NCBI GenBank assembly: GCA_009692005.1
Contig: SHZZ01000008.1
Span: 1 to 64,000, forward strand
Origin: Gemmataceae bacterium
GTDB taxonomy: Bacteria > Planctomycetota > Planctomycetia > Gemmatales > Gemmataceae
Length of the DNA: 64,000 nucleotides
Reading direction: 5' to 3'
The translations under genes were made by a program, and so were the position numbers. Of the stretch, positions 1-9,273 are shown piece by piece (position 1 is the stretch's first letter; each line of letters begins with the position of its first letter). The notes under the pieces were generated by a model, which had not been told where the DNA came from, ran no database searches, and saw only the letters and a list, made by a program, of their open reading frames with translations.

Positions 1-5
1 AACAA

Positions 6-77
6 AGCCGCCTCAGGGATTTGAACCCTGGACCCCGGCTTTACGAAAGCCGTGCTCTACCGCTGAGCTAAGGCGGC
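6..77 (-). tRNA. tRNA-Thr (anticodon CGU)
   Basis: Read on the minus strand this folds as a complete cloverleaf. The 7-bp acceptor stem pairs GCCGCCU with AGGCGGC, the D-loop region is normal, and the 5-bp anticodon stem CGGCU/AGCCG encloses the loop UUCGUAA, giving anticodon CGU, which reads ACG (Thr). The T-arm GGGUUCAAAUCCC is standard. The discriminator base is U, as usual for threonine tRNA. CCA is not encoded. Identity follows from the anticodon. Confidence 0.95.
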
Positions 78-94
78 GGTAATTCTAGGATATG

Positions 95-122
95 TCTATA
101 ACATCCATTCAAGCACCCTCAA
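95..122 (-). promoter_or_regulatory. Candidate promoter of tRNA-Thr
   Basis: Upstream of the tRNA on the minus strand there is a TTGAGG hexamer (117-122) and a TATAGA hexamer (95-100) separated by 16 bp. The -10-like box lies 17 nt before the mature tRNA 5' end. This is a sigma70-like match by eye only; a second weaker box (TAGAAT) lies too close to the tRNA to be useful. Confidence 0.4.
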
Positions 123-245
123 GGTCAACCCTGCTAAGGAAACAGGACTCAACCCCTGACCTACATTGGCGCATTTCATCAAGGTAAATAGACGGCATCT
201 ATCAGGCAAGGTGATATGAGTAAAATACCAGCCAATTCTGCAGGT

Positions 246-1940
246 TTACTTGTTGGCATCCTTCTTTTCTGCTTCCTTCTTTTCTGCTTCCTTCTTTTCT
301 GCATCTTTCTTTTCTGGTTCTTTCTTTTCAACTTCCTTTTTTTCTGGTTCCTTCTTTTCCACTTCTTTCATCGGTTCAGCCGCTTTTCCCTGCCCAGGAC
401 GAGCGAATTGCGCGTTGGGGTTTGGCCCCTGTTCAAAAAAATTCCTTGGCACACGATAGCCGGCCATTTCCAGGTATTTCCTGATATCCATGCGGATAAC
501 CCCATTTTCCTTGGCGGAATTTCGCAGGGTTTGAATTCCAATAGTTAAGCGGGCCATGTCTTCCTGAGTTCGTCCCCGGAGTTCCTTGATAAAATCCAAA
601 TTGTCCCCCTCAATCAAGTAATCCGTTTTTGGGGTAATCCCCGGCTGATTTTTTATTTCAAAAGTAGTGGGGTCTAAATAAGAATCCACCAATACCCCTT
701 TATTCTCAAGCTGTTTAATGAATTCAAAAATATTGTCTTTGCCAGTTCCTTGGAGGTCAATAATTCCCATGATGGCCACGCGCTTTGTGGCGCCGGAACT
801 CCAGATTGGGTTGAAAACAACATCCCCTTTGAGAATTGGATCCTTGTTGGAGTTTTTTACGGTAATAATTCGGCATTGGGCCAGGTGTTCGCCAACAATA
901 TTTACAATTTCAAGGCTGCCCTTCACATTGGGATTCGGGCGGCCATCCGCGGAAATCCCATGAATGCTAAAAGTGTCCTGGGGCTTGATCCGATCGCCAA
1001 AACCCAAATTGATATAAAGCGTGGTTCCTGTCCGGTCGATATTGACGATTTTGAATTCCGGCCGGATATTGCTGGCCACCTCGTTTTCTTTTGTGCGTTC
1101 GAGAATTAATTGCGACTGCAGGTTGCCAACCAAGAGATCCCGATCGCGGAGTTTTTTGGCAATTTTATCCAAATCATCTTTGGCATCGTCTGCGGCCTTG
1201 GCGCGTTCCGTTTTTTCCAGTTCCAGTGCTTTCCTTAACCCGTCTTTTTCTACCCGTGTTTTTTCCAGCTCATCTTTGAAGTCTTTAAATTCCTTGACAT
1301 GGGCCATTTGGCTCGACTTCACCAATTCGCCGGTTTTCTTTTTGTAAGCAGCCAAGTCGTCGGCCAATTGCTTTTCCTTGACCTGCCCTTCTTTCAACTC
1401 TTCCTCGGTGCGGTTAAAACGGGTTTCCAAAGCGCTGTACCTTTTGCTTTGTGCCAGGAGAATTTCCTCCATGGTGCTGGAAGGCCGTTTGAGTGCGCTG
1501 TCAAATTTCAAATCGAGGAGTTTTCCGGAAGCATCCTTGAATCCAACTCGCTGGCCCATAGCGGTTAAATGTTTTTCTCGTTCTTTGACTATTTCCTCAA
1601 GCCCTTTGACGCCTTCGCCAGACGGCAAGATTTTTCCATCCTGAAACTTTTCCCGGAGAACAGCAAACTCTTCCAAATCCGCCGCCGCATAACCATTTAC
1701 TTGCGAAATATTATTCCAATAGAGCATGGCTTGATACTTGTAAAATTCAATCATCTTGGCTTCGTTCTTTTGTTTTCCTTCAGCCTCATCAGCCTTTTTG
1801 GCCAACCCTTCTTGTTCGGCAAAGCCATAAAAGGTTGCAACCCCCAGCCCAATGGTGGACAAAACAAAAAACACCAGGGTGATGATCAACCCGGTTTTGG
1901 ATTCCGCCCTGGAAGTATTGCGTTCAGGTATTCTTGCCAT
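246..1940 (-). CDS. Coiled-coil membrane-anchored protein with Lys/Glu-rich tail (unknown function)
   Basis: 564 residues. A short basic N-terminus is followed by one membrane segment at about residues 17-40. A long charged helical region predicted to be coiled coil runs from about 45 to 290. A globular domain follows at about 290-490, including the stretches INLGFGDRI and LIEGDNLDFI. The last 35 residues are an imperfect repeat of K-K-E/D-x-E units. The ATG is preceded by AAGGA. The likely topology is a single-pass anchor with the coiled coil outside the cytoplasm, inferred from the hydrophobic segment. I recall similar proteins as hypothetical in Gemmata-type genomes but know no function. 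It stands alone, with tRNA-Thr downstream on the same strand and polA divergent from it. The tail is low-complexity at DNA level (about 15-nt period), so its length may vary between strains. Confidence 0.8.
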   Translation of the reverse strand: MARIPERNTSRAESKTGLIITLVFFVLSTIGLGVATFYGFAEQEGLAKKADEAEGKQKNEAKMIEFYKYQAMLYWNNISQVNGYAAADLEEFAVLREKFQDGKILPSGEGVKGLEEIVKEREKHLTAMGQRVGFKDASGKLLDLKFDSALKRPSSTMEEILLAQSKRYSALETRFNRTEEELKEGQVKEKQLADDLAAYKKKTGELVKSSQMAHVKEFKDFKDELEKTRVEKDGLRKALELEKTERAKAADDAKDDLDKIAKKLRDRDLLVGNLQSQLILERTKENEVASNIRPEFKIVNIDRTGTTLYINLGFGDRIKPQDTFSIHGISADGRPNPNVKGSLEIVNIVGEHLAQCRIITVKNSNKDPILKGDVVFNPIWSSGATKRVAIMGIIDLQGTGKDNIFEFIKQLENKGVLVDSYLDPTTFEIKNQPGITPKTDYLIEGDNLDFIKELRGRTQEDMARLTIGIQTLRNSAKENGVIRMDIRKYLEMAGYRVPRNFFEQGPNPNAQFARPGQGKAAEPMKEVEKKEPEKKEVEKKEPEKKDAEKKEAEKKEAEKKDANK

Positions 1941-2220
1941 GATCCTTCACCCCTGATGTAGCCCCGGTTCCATGCCTTTAAATTGGCACTTTAATTTTAA
2001 ACCATTCCCGAAATCAGTCAATTTATTTGGCAAATCAATTAATGATATCGGTTATCCCAGACGGCAATCTTTCCCTATTCCCTCATCAAAGCGTCCGGCA
2101 ATAACCAGGTTTGAAGTTTTTTAGCGATTAACCGGCATTTGCCGGTAATTCCTTGGATAATCCTTTTACCCTTATTACATTGCCGTAAGCGAAACCTTTA
2201 CTTAGAAATTGGAAATGAAA
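1941..2220. other. Divergent intergenic region between the coiled-coil gene and polA
   Basis: About 280 bp, AT-rich, with no coding sequence I can support. A short inverted repeat (ACCGGC/GCCGGT, 2131-2146, 4-nt loop) has no T-run and does not look like a terminator. Promoters for both flanking genes must lie here, but I could not assign convincing boxes. Confidence 0.4.
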
Positions 2221-5082
2221 ATGGAAACTCTTTATTTGGTTGACTCGCATTCGCTAATATTTCAGGTATTCCACGGCATTCCTTCCATGACCAGCCCGAC
2301 TGGGGTACCAACCAACGCAGTCTTTGGCTTCACCCGAGATTTAATGGCTCTGCGGGGTAAAAAGCCCGACTACCTGATTTGCGGCTGGGATCTGCCGGAG
2401 CCAACTTTTCGCAACCATATTTTTCAGGAATACAAGGCCCACCGGGAAGCAATTCCCCCCGACCTGTTAATTCAATTTCCGCTCATTCAGCAAACCCTGG
2501 AAGCCCTTTCCATCCCCGTGGTGGCTTGTGCAGGTTTTGAAGCAGACGATGTACTGGCAACCATCGCAGAATTGGCCAAGAAAAAAGGTATGCGGGTTTT
2601 TATTTGCACCTCGGATAAAGATTACAGGCAGTTGATCGACAACCAAGTGTCCCTCTACAGCTTGCGCAAACAACAAGAATATGGAAGCCAGGAATTGCAA
2701 CGGGACTGGGGAATTACTCCAGAGCAAGTGGTCGATTTGCAAACACTGGTGGGCGATTCGGCAGATAATATTCCAGGCGCCGATGGCATTGGCGTCAAGA
2801 CAGCAGCAAGCCTGCTCGGAAAGTACGGTACCATTGAAGAGATTTACAAAAACCTGGGAAATATATCTGGCGTCAAACGCAAGGAAAACCTTCTTGCCTT
2901 TCAACCTCAAATTCCCTTGGTCAGAAAATTGGTCACTTTGGAAAGAAACATTCCCCTGGTTCCCGACTGGGAGAATTGGAAAATGCGGGAAATGCAAGCG
3001 CAAAAGGGTCGGGACCTGTTTCATTCCCTTGGGTTCAGAGGCTTTACATCGCAAATGGAAAAACTGTTGGGTGTCAATGAAAACCTTGGATTATTCGCCG
3101 CGGCGCCTTCCCCCGAAACTATTTCCACGGAAAAGGAAACAGCCCTGAGTGAACCGGTTCGCCCACCTACCCGGCTGACCATCGAATTTCCCCTAAAACT
3201 CAAGGGTGCCGAAGGATGGGTTCACGACTATGAACTGGTGCAATCGGAGGAAGCTTTTTCCCATTTTTTTGCCCAGCTAGAAAAGACCCAGGCCTTCGCC
3301 TTTGACACGGAAACCACCGGATTGGATCCGTTTCAATCTGAATTAGCAGGAATAGCTTTTTGTTGGGAAGAGGCGCGTGCCTATTACCTTTCCTTCAAAG
3401 CTCCGTTCGGGAATTCAACCCTAGGGGAATCGGCGCTAAACCGTTTGAAACCCATATTTGAAAATTCATCTATCAAAAAAGCCAATCAGAATATCAAGTT
3501 TGATTATCTGATTTTAAAAAACCTGGGGATCAAACTGCGGGGCATTTCCGGCGATTCCATGATCGCGGACTACCTTCTCCACTCAGGCGAAAGGTCCCAC
3601 GGGCTAAGTGAACTTGCCAAAAAACATCTCAACCACCAAATGATTGAAATCACGGAACTGATTGGTGTAAAAGGCAAGGGAAAAACCCAATTGCGCATGG
3701 ACGAAGTGGATCCGCAATTGGCTGCCCTTTATGCCTGCGAAGACGCGGATGGCGCCTGGCGTTTGACCGTACTCCTTGAAAAAGCTCTAGGTGAGGCATT
3801 GGGGGACGGCGATAAGGGCAAGTTGTTCACACTTTATCAGCGCTGGGAAATTCCACTCATTGAAGTCCTGGCGGAAATGCAATGGCAGGGAACCAGGGTA
3901 GACCAAACTTTCTTGCGAAGGGTCGGCAAGGAAATGGAATTGGAATTAATGAAAGTAGAAGGAGAAATTCATCATGCCGCGGGCAAGCCATTTCAAATCA
4001 CCTCCCTGCCACAATTGCGCAAAGTTCTCTATGAGGAACTAAACCTCCCCGCTCTCAGGAAAACCGGTATTTCAAAAGCGACCAGCACCGACCAGGAAAC
4101 CCTGGAGAAGTTGGCCGCCCTCAACCACCCGGGAAGTTATTTGGCCCAAAAAGTTCTCGAGTACCGTCAGATCAGCAAATTAAAAAGCACTTATGTGGAT
4201 TCCCTGCCGAAAATGGTCCATCCAAAGACAGAGCGAGTTCACGCATTTTTTAATCAAACTGTTGCCGCAACGGGCAGGCTTTCCTCCAGCAACCCCAACC
4301 TTCAAAACATCCCAATCCGCCGGGAAATGGGTCAGCAAATTCGCAAAGCCTTCATCCCTCGTGAGGGTTGGACCTTGGTTTGCGCGGATTATTCGCAAAT
4401 TGAATTACGGCTGCTGGCACATTTTTGCCTGGACCAGAACCTGCTTAACGCCTTTAGAGAAAACCGTGACATCCACGCGCAAGTGGCCAGCGAAATCTAT
4501 TCGGTTCCAGAAACTCTGGTCACCCCAGAAATGCGCCGCAATGCCAAAACCGTGAATTTTGGCATCATTTATGGCATTAGCGCCCACGGTTTGAGCCAGA
4601 GATTGCGCATCTCACGAAAAGAGGCGGGGGAATTTATTGATTCCTACCTGAAAAATTTTCCTTCAGTCCTGGCTTACCAAGAAAGCGTTTTAGACAAATG
4701 CCGGAAAACGGGTTTTGTCACCACTCTGTTAGGACGACGAAGACGCATTGAAGGGGTGCGCGACCGTTCCACCTATCAGCAAAGGAACCAACCGGAACGG
4801 GAGGCCATCAACATGGAAATTCAGGGTTCTGCTGCCGACTTGGTAAAAATGGCCATGGTAGGAACGCACCAGGCCTTGGTAAAGAATAAATGCTCCGGTC
4901 TTTTACTTATGCAGATCCATGACGAGTTGGTCATTGAAAGCCCGAAGGAAGAAACACAATTAATTGCTGAAATTCTCCGGACCCAAATGGGTGCCGGGCC
5001 GGAAAAGGAACTAGGACTCCGGGTGCCCTTGGTTGTGGATATTTCAAGCGGTGGCAACTGGCTTGAGCAAACTCCTTTGTAA
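2221..5082 (+). CDS. polA: DNA polymerase I
   Basis: 953 residues from the ATG at 2221. All three PolI modules are present. The N-terminal 5'-3' exonuclease/FEN domain covers about residues 1-290, with an acidic metal-binding site around EADDVLA and a GVGVKTA-like HhH segment (read here as GIGVKTAA). The 3'-5' proofreading domain starts with FDTETTGLDPF near residue 361, so the D-x-E metal ligands are retained. In the polymerase domain motif A is DYSQIELRLLAHF near 722, motif B is RRNAKTVNFGIIYG near 771, and motif C is HDELVIE near 900. In-frame TTG (2209) and ATG (2215) codons lie upstream; the ATG at 2221 has GGAA at good spacing. The enzyme fills gaps and removes primers in the cytoplasm. 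coaE follows after 11 bp, so the two are probably co-transcribed. Confidence 0.97.
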   Translation: METLYLVDSHSLIFQVFHGIPSMTSPTGVPTNAVFGFTRDLMALRGKKPDYLICGWDLPEPTFRNHIFQEYKAHREAIPPDLLIQFPLIQQTLEALSIPVVACAGFEADDVLATIAELAKKKGMRVFICTSDKDYRQLIDNQVSLYSLRKQQEYGSQELQRDWGITPEQVVDLQTLVGDSADNIPGADGIGVKTAASLLGKYGTIEEIYKNLGNISGVKRKENLLAFQPQIPLVRKLVTLERNIPLVPDWENWKMREMQAQKGRDLFHSLGFRGFTSQMEKLLGVNENLGLFAAAPSPETISTEKETALSEPVRPPTRLTIEFPLKLKGAEGWVHDYELVQSEEAFSHFFAQLEKTQAFAFDTETTGLDPFQSELAGIAFCWEEARAYYLSFKAPFGNSTLGESALNRLKPIFENSSIKKANQNIKFDYLILKNLGIKLRGISGDSMIADYLLHSGERSHGLSELAKKHLNHQMIEITELIGVKGKGKTQLRMDEVDPQLAALYACEDADGAWRLTVLLEKALGEALGDGDKGKLFTLYQRWEIPLIEVLAEMQWQGTRVDQTFLRRVGKEMELELMKVEGEIHHAAGKPFQITSLPQLRKVLYEELNLPALRKTGISKATSTDQETLEKLAALNHPGSYLAQKVLEYRQISKLKSTYVDSLPKMVHPKTERVHAFFNQTVAATGRLSSSNPNLQNIPIRREMGQQIRKAFIPREGWTLVCADYSQIELRLLAHFCLDQNLLNAFRENRDIHAQVASEIYSVPETLVTPEMRRNAKTVNFGIIYGISAHGLSQRLRISRKEAGEFIDSYLKNFPSVLAYQESVLDKCRKTGFVTTLLGRRRRIEGVRDRSTYQQRNQPEREAINMEIQGSAADLVKMAMVGTHQALVKNKCSGLLLMQIHDELVIESPKEETQLIAEILRTQMGAGPEKELGLRVPLVVDISSGGNWLEQTPL

Positions 5083-5093
5083 AGAGGACCGAA

Positions 5094-5696
5094 TTGAAAA
5101 AGGAAAAACCCGTCCTGGCCGTCCTTGGGGGAATTGGCAGCGGAAAGACCACGGTGAGCAATCTGCTCCTTGGGGAAAAGGGATGGCTTTTTTCCGCCGA
5201 CCAGGAAGCCCATTTACTGCTGGAAACACCCGATGTGGTCGAAAAGCTCATTTCCTTTTTTGGGAAGGACATCCTGAGTGGCGATGGGTTGATTAATCGA
5301 AAAGTACTCGGCGAAAGAGTTTTTCCGGACAAAGTCGGATTGGATTATTTGGAATCCATTCTGCATCCGCTCATCAGGAAAAAAGCTCTGGAATTCATTG
5401 AAAAAGGCCAGAATACCCACGATTGCACCCATTTACTTTTGGATATTCCACTCCTCTTGGAGAAAAACTGGAGGAACCTTTGCACTATTCTGGTGTTCGT
5501 TAAATGTGGGGATGAAAAGAGACTGCAACGGGTCCGCGGTAGAAACTGGAATGAGGGTGAATTAGAAATTCGTGAAAATGCTCAGTTCCCCTTGACCACC
5601 AAAGAGTCCATCAGCGATTATATTATTGACAATTCCGCGGAATTGGACCAAACCCGTCAGCAAGCAGCGGACTTGTTAAAGTTGATCCTTCCTTGA
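5094..5696 (+). CDS. coaE: Dephospho-CoA kinase
   Basis: 200 residues. It phosphorylates the ribose 3'-OH of dephospho-CoA with ATP, the last step of coenzyme A synthesis. A P-loop GGIGSGKTT lies at about residues 12-20, followed by the CoaE-type D-x-E segment (SADQEAH), a lid region, and the LLDIPLLLE motif that is diagnostic of the family. The start is TTG at 5094, supported by AGAGGA about 6 nt upstream; no suitable ATG exists near the P-loop. Length is normal for CoaE. The gene sits 11 bp after polA. polA-coaE adjacency is common in bacteria and supports one transcript. About 210 bp separate it from rho. Confidence 0.93.
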   Translation: MKKEKPVLAVLGGIGSGKTTVSNLLLGEKGWLFSADQEAHLLLETPDVVEKLISFFGKDILSGDGLINRKVLGERVFPDKVGLDYLESILHPLIRKKALEFIEKGQNTHDCTHLLLDIPLLLEKNWRNLCTILVFVKCGDEKRLQRVRGRNWNEGELEIRENAQFPLTTKESISDYIIDNSAELDQTRQQAADLLKLILP

Positions 5697-5910
5697 TTGT
5701 TCATTGAATGAGTGTTGATTTTTGGATTTGGTACCAATACGAAGAAGGAATCGAGTCCTCCGGTGAAACGGATTTACCGGCGACGGCCCGACTTATGACA
5801 ACCCGACAACGATGAACATTTCATCGACAGGTTTCATAGCCTATCCCAGGAAGCGCTGGTCGCGTTGCATATCTTAAGACCGGCACTTTCAGGAGAAAAC
5901 GGAGACCATA

Positions 5911-7455
5911 ATGGCGGAAGCCAAGAGTAAGCGCGAAATACCCCTGCCTCGCAGTCGTGGAAAAACTAGGTCAGAACCTCAGCCGGAAAGCGAACTGGCG
6001 CCTGAACCCACCCCCAGCCAGCCGGAAAATCATGAACTCGCCGTGGAGGTGTCGCCGGCGCCCGCAGGCGATGAAGAAATCGTTTTCACTCCCCGTGACC
6101 AAGATGGCAAAACACCAAGCAAAAGTTCCGATGACCACAAGAGATTTGATGATGAGGTGAACTCCCGGTATGAAGAAATCAAGAAAACCGGGGGAACCTT
6201 CATTAATGAATTACAGCAAATGGGCTTGCCCCAACTTCTCACCATGGCCAGCGAATTGGGGCTTTCAGAGGCATCGGGATTAACCAAACAAAACCTGATC
6301 TATTTGATCCTCAAGGAAAGAGTGAAACAAAACGGGTTAATGCTAGGGGAGGGAACCCTGGAAATCCTTCCCGACGGATTCGGATTCTTGCGCAGCCCGG
6401 ATTACAATTACCTCCCTTGCGTGGATGATATTTACATTTCTCCCTCGCAAATCCGCAGGTTTGGGCTTCGCAATGGCACCATTGTTTCGGGCCAGATCCG
6501 TCCTCCCAAGGAAAGCGAAAAGTATTTTGCCCTATTGCGCGTAGAGGCCATCAATTATTCCGACCCCGCCTTGATGAACCAAAAGGCAGTTTTTCAAGAC
6601 CTCACTCCTCTGCACCCGAATAAAAGGCTCAAATTAGAAATCGGGCCAGGCGAAGTCAGCATGCGTGTTTTGGACTTGGTTTCCCCAATTGGCAAGGGTC
6701 AACGGGGATTGATCGTCGCTTCACCGCGAACCGGGAAAACCATCCTCTTGCAGAAAATGGCCAATAGCATCATCCAAAATCACCCGGAATGTTATGTCAT
6801 TGTCCTGCTGATTGATGAACGGCCTGAAGAAGTCACGGAAATGGAACGGACCGTGAAGGGCCCCAGCGTGGAAGTGATCAGTTCCACCTTTGATGAGCCG
6901 GCTTCGCGCCATGTGCAAGTTAGTGAAATGGTCATCGAAAAAGCCCGCCGCCTGGTTGAATACGGAACCGATGTGGTGATACTTTTGGATTCCATCACCA
7001 GATTGGCACGAGCCTTCAACACGGAAATGCCCAGCTCAGGGAAAATTCTCTCTGGGGGCATTGATGCCGGAGCTTTGCAAAAACCCAAGCGGTTTTTCGG
7101 CGCGGCCCGCAATATCGAAGAAGGAGGCAGCCTGACCATTCTGGCCACAGCCTTGATCGAAACCGGCTCACGCATGGATGATGTGATTTTCGAGGAATTC
7201 AAGGGCACCGGAAACATGGAAGTTCACCTAGACCGGCGCTTGGTGGACCGCCGGGTATGGCCCGCAATCGAGATCAACGCATCCGGCACCCGCAAGGATG
7301 AACTCCTCATGGAAGAGGACGAACTACGCAAAGTGCATGTTCTGAGGCGAGTCCTCAGCGATATGAACCCCGTGGAAGCCATGGAACTCTTGATTAACCG
7401 CATGGGGAAAACCAAAACCAATGCAGATTTTCTCAATAGCATGAACCTGTCTTGA
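5911..7455 (+). CDS. rho: Transcription termination factor Rho
   Basis: 514 residues, about 95 longer than E. coli Rho. The extra length is an N-terminal, Pro/Glu/Ser-rich and probably disordered extension (residues 1-90), a feature of Rho from several phyla. The Rho N domain and the cold-shock-like RNA-binding domain follow, with [16 protein letters not shown] near residue 150. The hexameric RecA-like ATPase has Walker A ASPRTGKT near 270, Walker [17 protein letters not shown] and the Q/R-loop regions. The motor uses ATP to pull RNA and release RNA polymerase. The ATG is preceded by GGAGA. The 214-bp leader upstream is non-coding and could carry the autoregulation known for rho genes, though I see no specific motif. 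ribH follows 24 bp downstream. Confidence 0.97.
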   Translation: MAEAKSKREIPLPRSRGKTRSEPQPESELAPEPTPSQPENHELAVEVSPAPAGDEEIVFTPRDQDGKTPSKSSDDHKRFDDEVNSRYEEIKKTGGTFINELQQMGLPQLLTMASELGLSEASGLTKQNLIYLILKERVKQNGLMLGEGTLEILPDGFGFLRSPDYNYLPCVDDIYISPSQIRRFGLRNGTIVSGQIRPPKESEKYFALLRVEAINYSDPALMNQKAVFQDLTPLHPNKRLKLEIGPGEVSMRVLDLVSPIGKGQRGLIVASPRTGKTILLQKMANSIIQNHPECYVIVLLIDERPEEVTEMERTVKGPSVEVISSTFDEPASRHVQVSEMVIEKARRLVEYGTDVVILLDSITRLARAFNTEMPSSGKILSGGIDAGALQKPKRFFGAARNIEEGGSLTILATALIETGSRMDDVIFEEFKGTGNMEVHLDRRLVDRRVWPAIEINASGTRKDELLMEEDELRKVHVLRRVLSDMNPVEAMELLINRMGKTKTNADFLNSMNLS

Positions 7456-7479
7456 ATGAATATCTGGTCAGGAAACGCC

Positions 7480-7953
7480 ATGGGGATTCAAATCATTGAG
7501 GGCAATTTCGCGCCGGGTAAGGGATCGTTCGCGATCGTGGCTGCTCGATTTAACCAGGCAGTGGTAGACGGATTGGTTGGCGGCGCAATTGAAGGCCTGC
7601 AAAGGCACGGTGTGGCTGAGCAAAACATTGTGTTGGTGCGAGTGCCAGGTTCTTTTGAAATCCCGGTGGCTGCGAAAAAACTCATTGAAACAGGGAAATA
7701 TTCGGCGGTCATTTGCCTGGGCGCGATTATTCGAGGCGAAACTGACCACTACGACCATGTAGCCGGTGGCGCCGCAAAAGGGATTGCCCAACTTTCCATG
7801 GAACACGGGGTCCCGGTGATTTTCGGAGTGCTCACCTGTGACACTTTGGAACAAGCCGTAAACCGGGCCGGCGCAAAATTGGGAAATAAAGGTTTTGAGG
7901 CCGCCTTGGCCGCCATCGAAATGGTTGACCTGCTCGGAAAAATCAACCGCTAG
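7480..7953 (+). CDS. ribH: 6,7-dimethyl-8-ribityllumazine synthase
   Basis: 157 residues from the ATG at 7480, which has AGGAAA upstream. An ATG at 7456 would add eight residues and overlap nothing useful. The enzyme condenses 5-amino-6-ribitylaminouracil with 3,4-dihydroxy-2-butanone 4-phosphate, the penultimate step of riboflavin synthesis. Family features are visible: the early ARFN segment, VPGSFEIP, the [17 protein letters not shown] motif containing the catalytic His, and VPVIFGVLT. Length is typical of the icosahedral or pentameric lumazine synthases. It is followed 16 bp later by nusB, the classic ribH-nusB pair. Confidence 0.96.
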   Translation: MGIQIIEGNFAPGKGSFAIVAARFNQAVVDGLVGGAIEGLQRHGVAEQNIVLVRVPGSFEIPVAAKKLIETGKYSAVICLGAIIRGETDHYDHVAGGAAKGIAQLSMEHGVPVIFGVLTCDTLEQAVNRAGAKLGNKGFEAALAAIEMVDLLGKINR

Positions 7954-7969
7954 TTCCTCCTCCTAAACC

Positions 7970-8383
7970 ATGATCACGAAACGAACCAAGGCCCGTGAAG
8001 TCGCTTTACAATTGCTTTACCGGGCGGACTTGAACCCCTCGATTTCCCCGGAGCAAGCTCAGGAATTCATTACCGCCCGCTTGATGGATCAATCCAGCCG
8101 CGATTTTGCCCTGCAACTTTATGGTGAAACCAGGCAGTTTCTGGCCTCATTGGACGAAACCTTGGCCAAGACAACAGAAAACTGGCGTTTGCCCCGAATG
8201 GCCGCCGTGGACCGCAACCTTCTTCGCCTTGCAGCCTATGAACTGGTACACCGGACAGAGATTCCGCCCGAAGTAATCCTTAATGAAGCGATTGAATTGG
8301 CCAGGCGCTTTGGCTCCGCCGATTCCCCCGCCTTTGTCAACGGAATTTTGGATAAGGTCCGCTCCAATGAGCGCCCCTCCTGA
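7970..8383 (+). CDS. nusB: Transcription antitermination factor NusB
   Basis: 137 residues, all-helical NusB fold. The opening TKAREVALQLLYRADLNP matches the family N-terminus, and the C-terminal helix contains ILNEAIELARRFGSADSPAFVNGILDKV, here cited in part as ELARRFGSADSPAFVNG. It binds the boxA element of nascent rRNA together with NusE (S10) and helps rRNA antitermination and maturation. It lies 16 bp after ribH and 2 bp before the PHP gene, so it belongs to the same transcript. Confidence 0.95.
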   Translation: MITKRTKAREVALQLLYRADLNPSISPEQAQEFITARLMDQSSRDFALQLYGETRQFLASLDETLAKTTENWRLPRMAAVDRNLLRLAAYELVHRTEIPPEVILNEAIELARRFGSADSPAFVNGILDKVRSNERPS

Positions 8384-8385
8384 TT

Positions 8386-9273
8386 ATGCCTAAAGGACAG
8401 CCTTTTACACGGATCTGCCAGGCCTTGGTTTCCTCTTCGTGGGAATCAAGGGCCGATCTCCATATCCATTCCAGTTTTAGCGATGGCCTTTTCGAAGTTC
8501 AAGAAATTGCCAAACTGGCCAAGCACCTGGGATTAAGGGCCATTTCTATAACCGACCACGACACCCTGGCCGGCCATCATGGTGCTTTCGATTCCCTGGG
8601 AATTGAAGTGATTTCCGGAGTCGAAATTACTTGCGTTTATGAAACCCGGGTGTGCCATTTACTGGGTTACCTGGTTGATCCCTTCAATCAGGAGTTGGAA
8701 GAAAGCCTTTCAGAAATCCGGGCATACAGGAGAAAAAGACTGGCCCATATGGCTGGGCAATTGGAAGGGAAAGGTGTTTTATCGCCTTCCTGGAAATCCC
8801 AACTCGGACCAATTTTAGAAAAGGAGAGCAGTAGCCCAGGCAGTCGTCATTTAGCACGGATTCTTGTAAACCAAGGAAAGGCCAGAACGATCCCGCAAGC
8901 AATATGGAAGTATTGGAAAGACCTGCCTGCAAATAATGAGGGTTGGCTGACTTTTCTCGAAGCCGCGAGGTTAATTCGCCAGGCGGGTGGAATCGTGGTG
9001 CTTGCTCATCCGAGGCCGGAGGACGACGAAGACCGAATCAAGGACATGATTTCCCGGGGATTGCAGGGGATCGAAACGACCTATCCGGGAATGAAAAAAC
9101 CGCGAAGGAAGGAACTTGGGGAAATTGCTTGCCGCCTGGGGCTGTGTGAAACAGGGGGCAGCGATTGGCACGGGGATTCAAATCGGGGTCTCGGGGCGGA
9201 AACAGTCCCTGCCTCTCGGGTGGAAATTCTTAGAAGACAAACAGGCAGAGACTCACTATGTTCCGCAGTTTGA
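8386..9273 (+). CDS. PHP-domain phosphoesterase (RNase AM / nucleoside bisphosphatase-like)
   Basis: 295 residues. The PHP fold is clear. ADLHIHSSFSDG gives the first two metal-binding histidines near residues 25-27, ITDHDTLAGH the third, GVEIT a metal-binding Glu, LLGYLV the next segment, VVLAHPRP the central His, and GGSDWHGD the final D-x-H pair. This full set matches the YciV/Rnm group, which hydrolyses 3',5'-nucleotide bisphosphates and trims RNA 5' ends, so that is the best guess. A DNA-polymerase-X-linked PHP is less likely because the protein stands alone. It starts 2 bp after nusB and its 3' end overlaps ftsY by 16 bp, implying translational coupling. Confidence 0.85.
   Translation: MPKGQPFTRICQALVSSSWESRADLHIHSSFSDGLFEVQEIAKLAKHLGLRAISITDHDTLAGHHGAFDSLGIEVISGVEITCVYETRVCHLLGYLVDPFNQELEESLSEIRAYRRKRLAHMAGQLEGKGVLSPSWKSQLGPILEKESSSPGSRHLARILVNQGKARTIPQAIWKYWKDLPANNEGWLTFLEAARLIRQAGGIVVLAHPRPEDDEDRIKDMISRGLQGIETTYPGMKKPRRKELGEIACRLGLCETGGSDWHGDSNRGLGAETVPASRVEILRRQTGRDSLCSAV

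Noticed and set aside
216-548. Plus-strand ORF with an extraordinary Phe/Leu-rich hydrophobic product
   Set aside because: It is the antisense reading of the Lys/Glu-rich repeat of the minus-strand coiled-coil gene and has no ribosome-binding site.
2131-2146. Hairpin upstream of polA as a terminator
   Set aside because: A 6-bp stem without a T-run on either strand.
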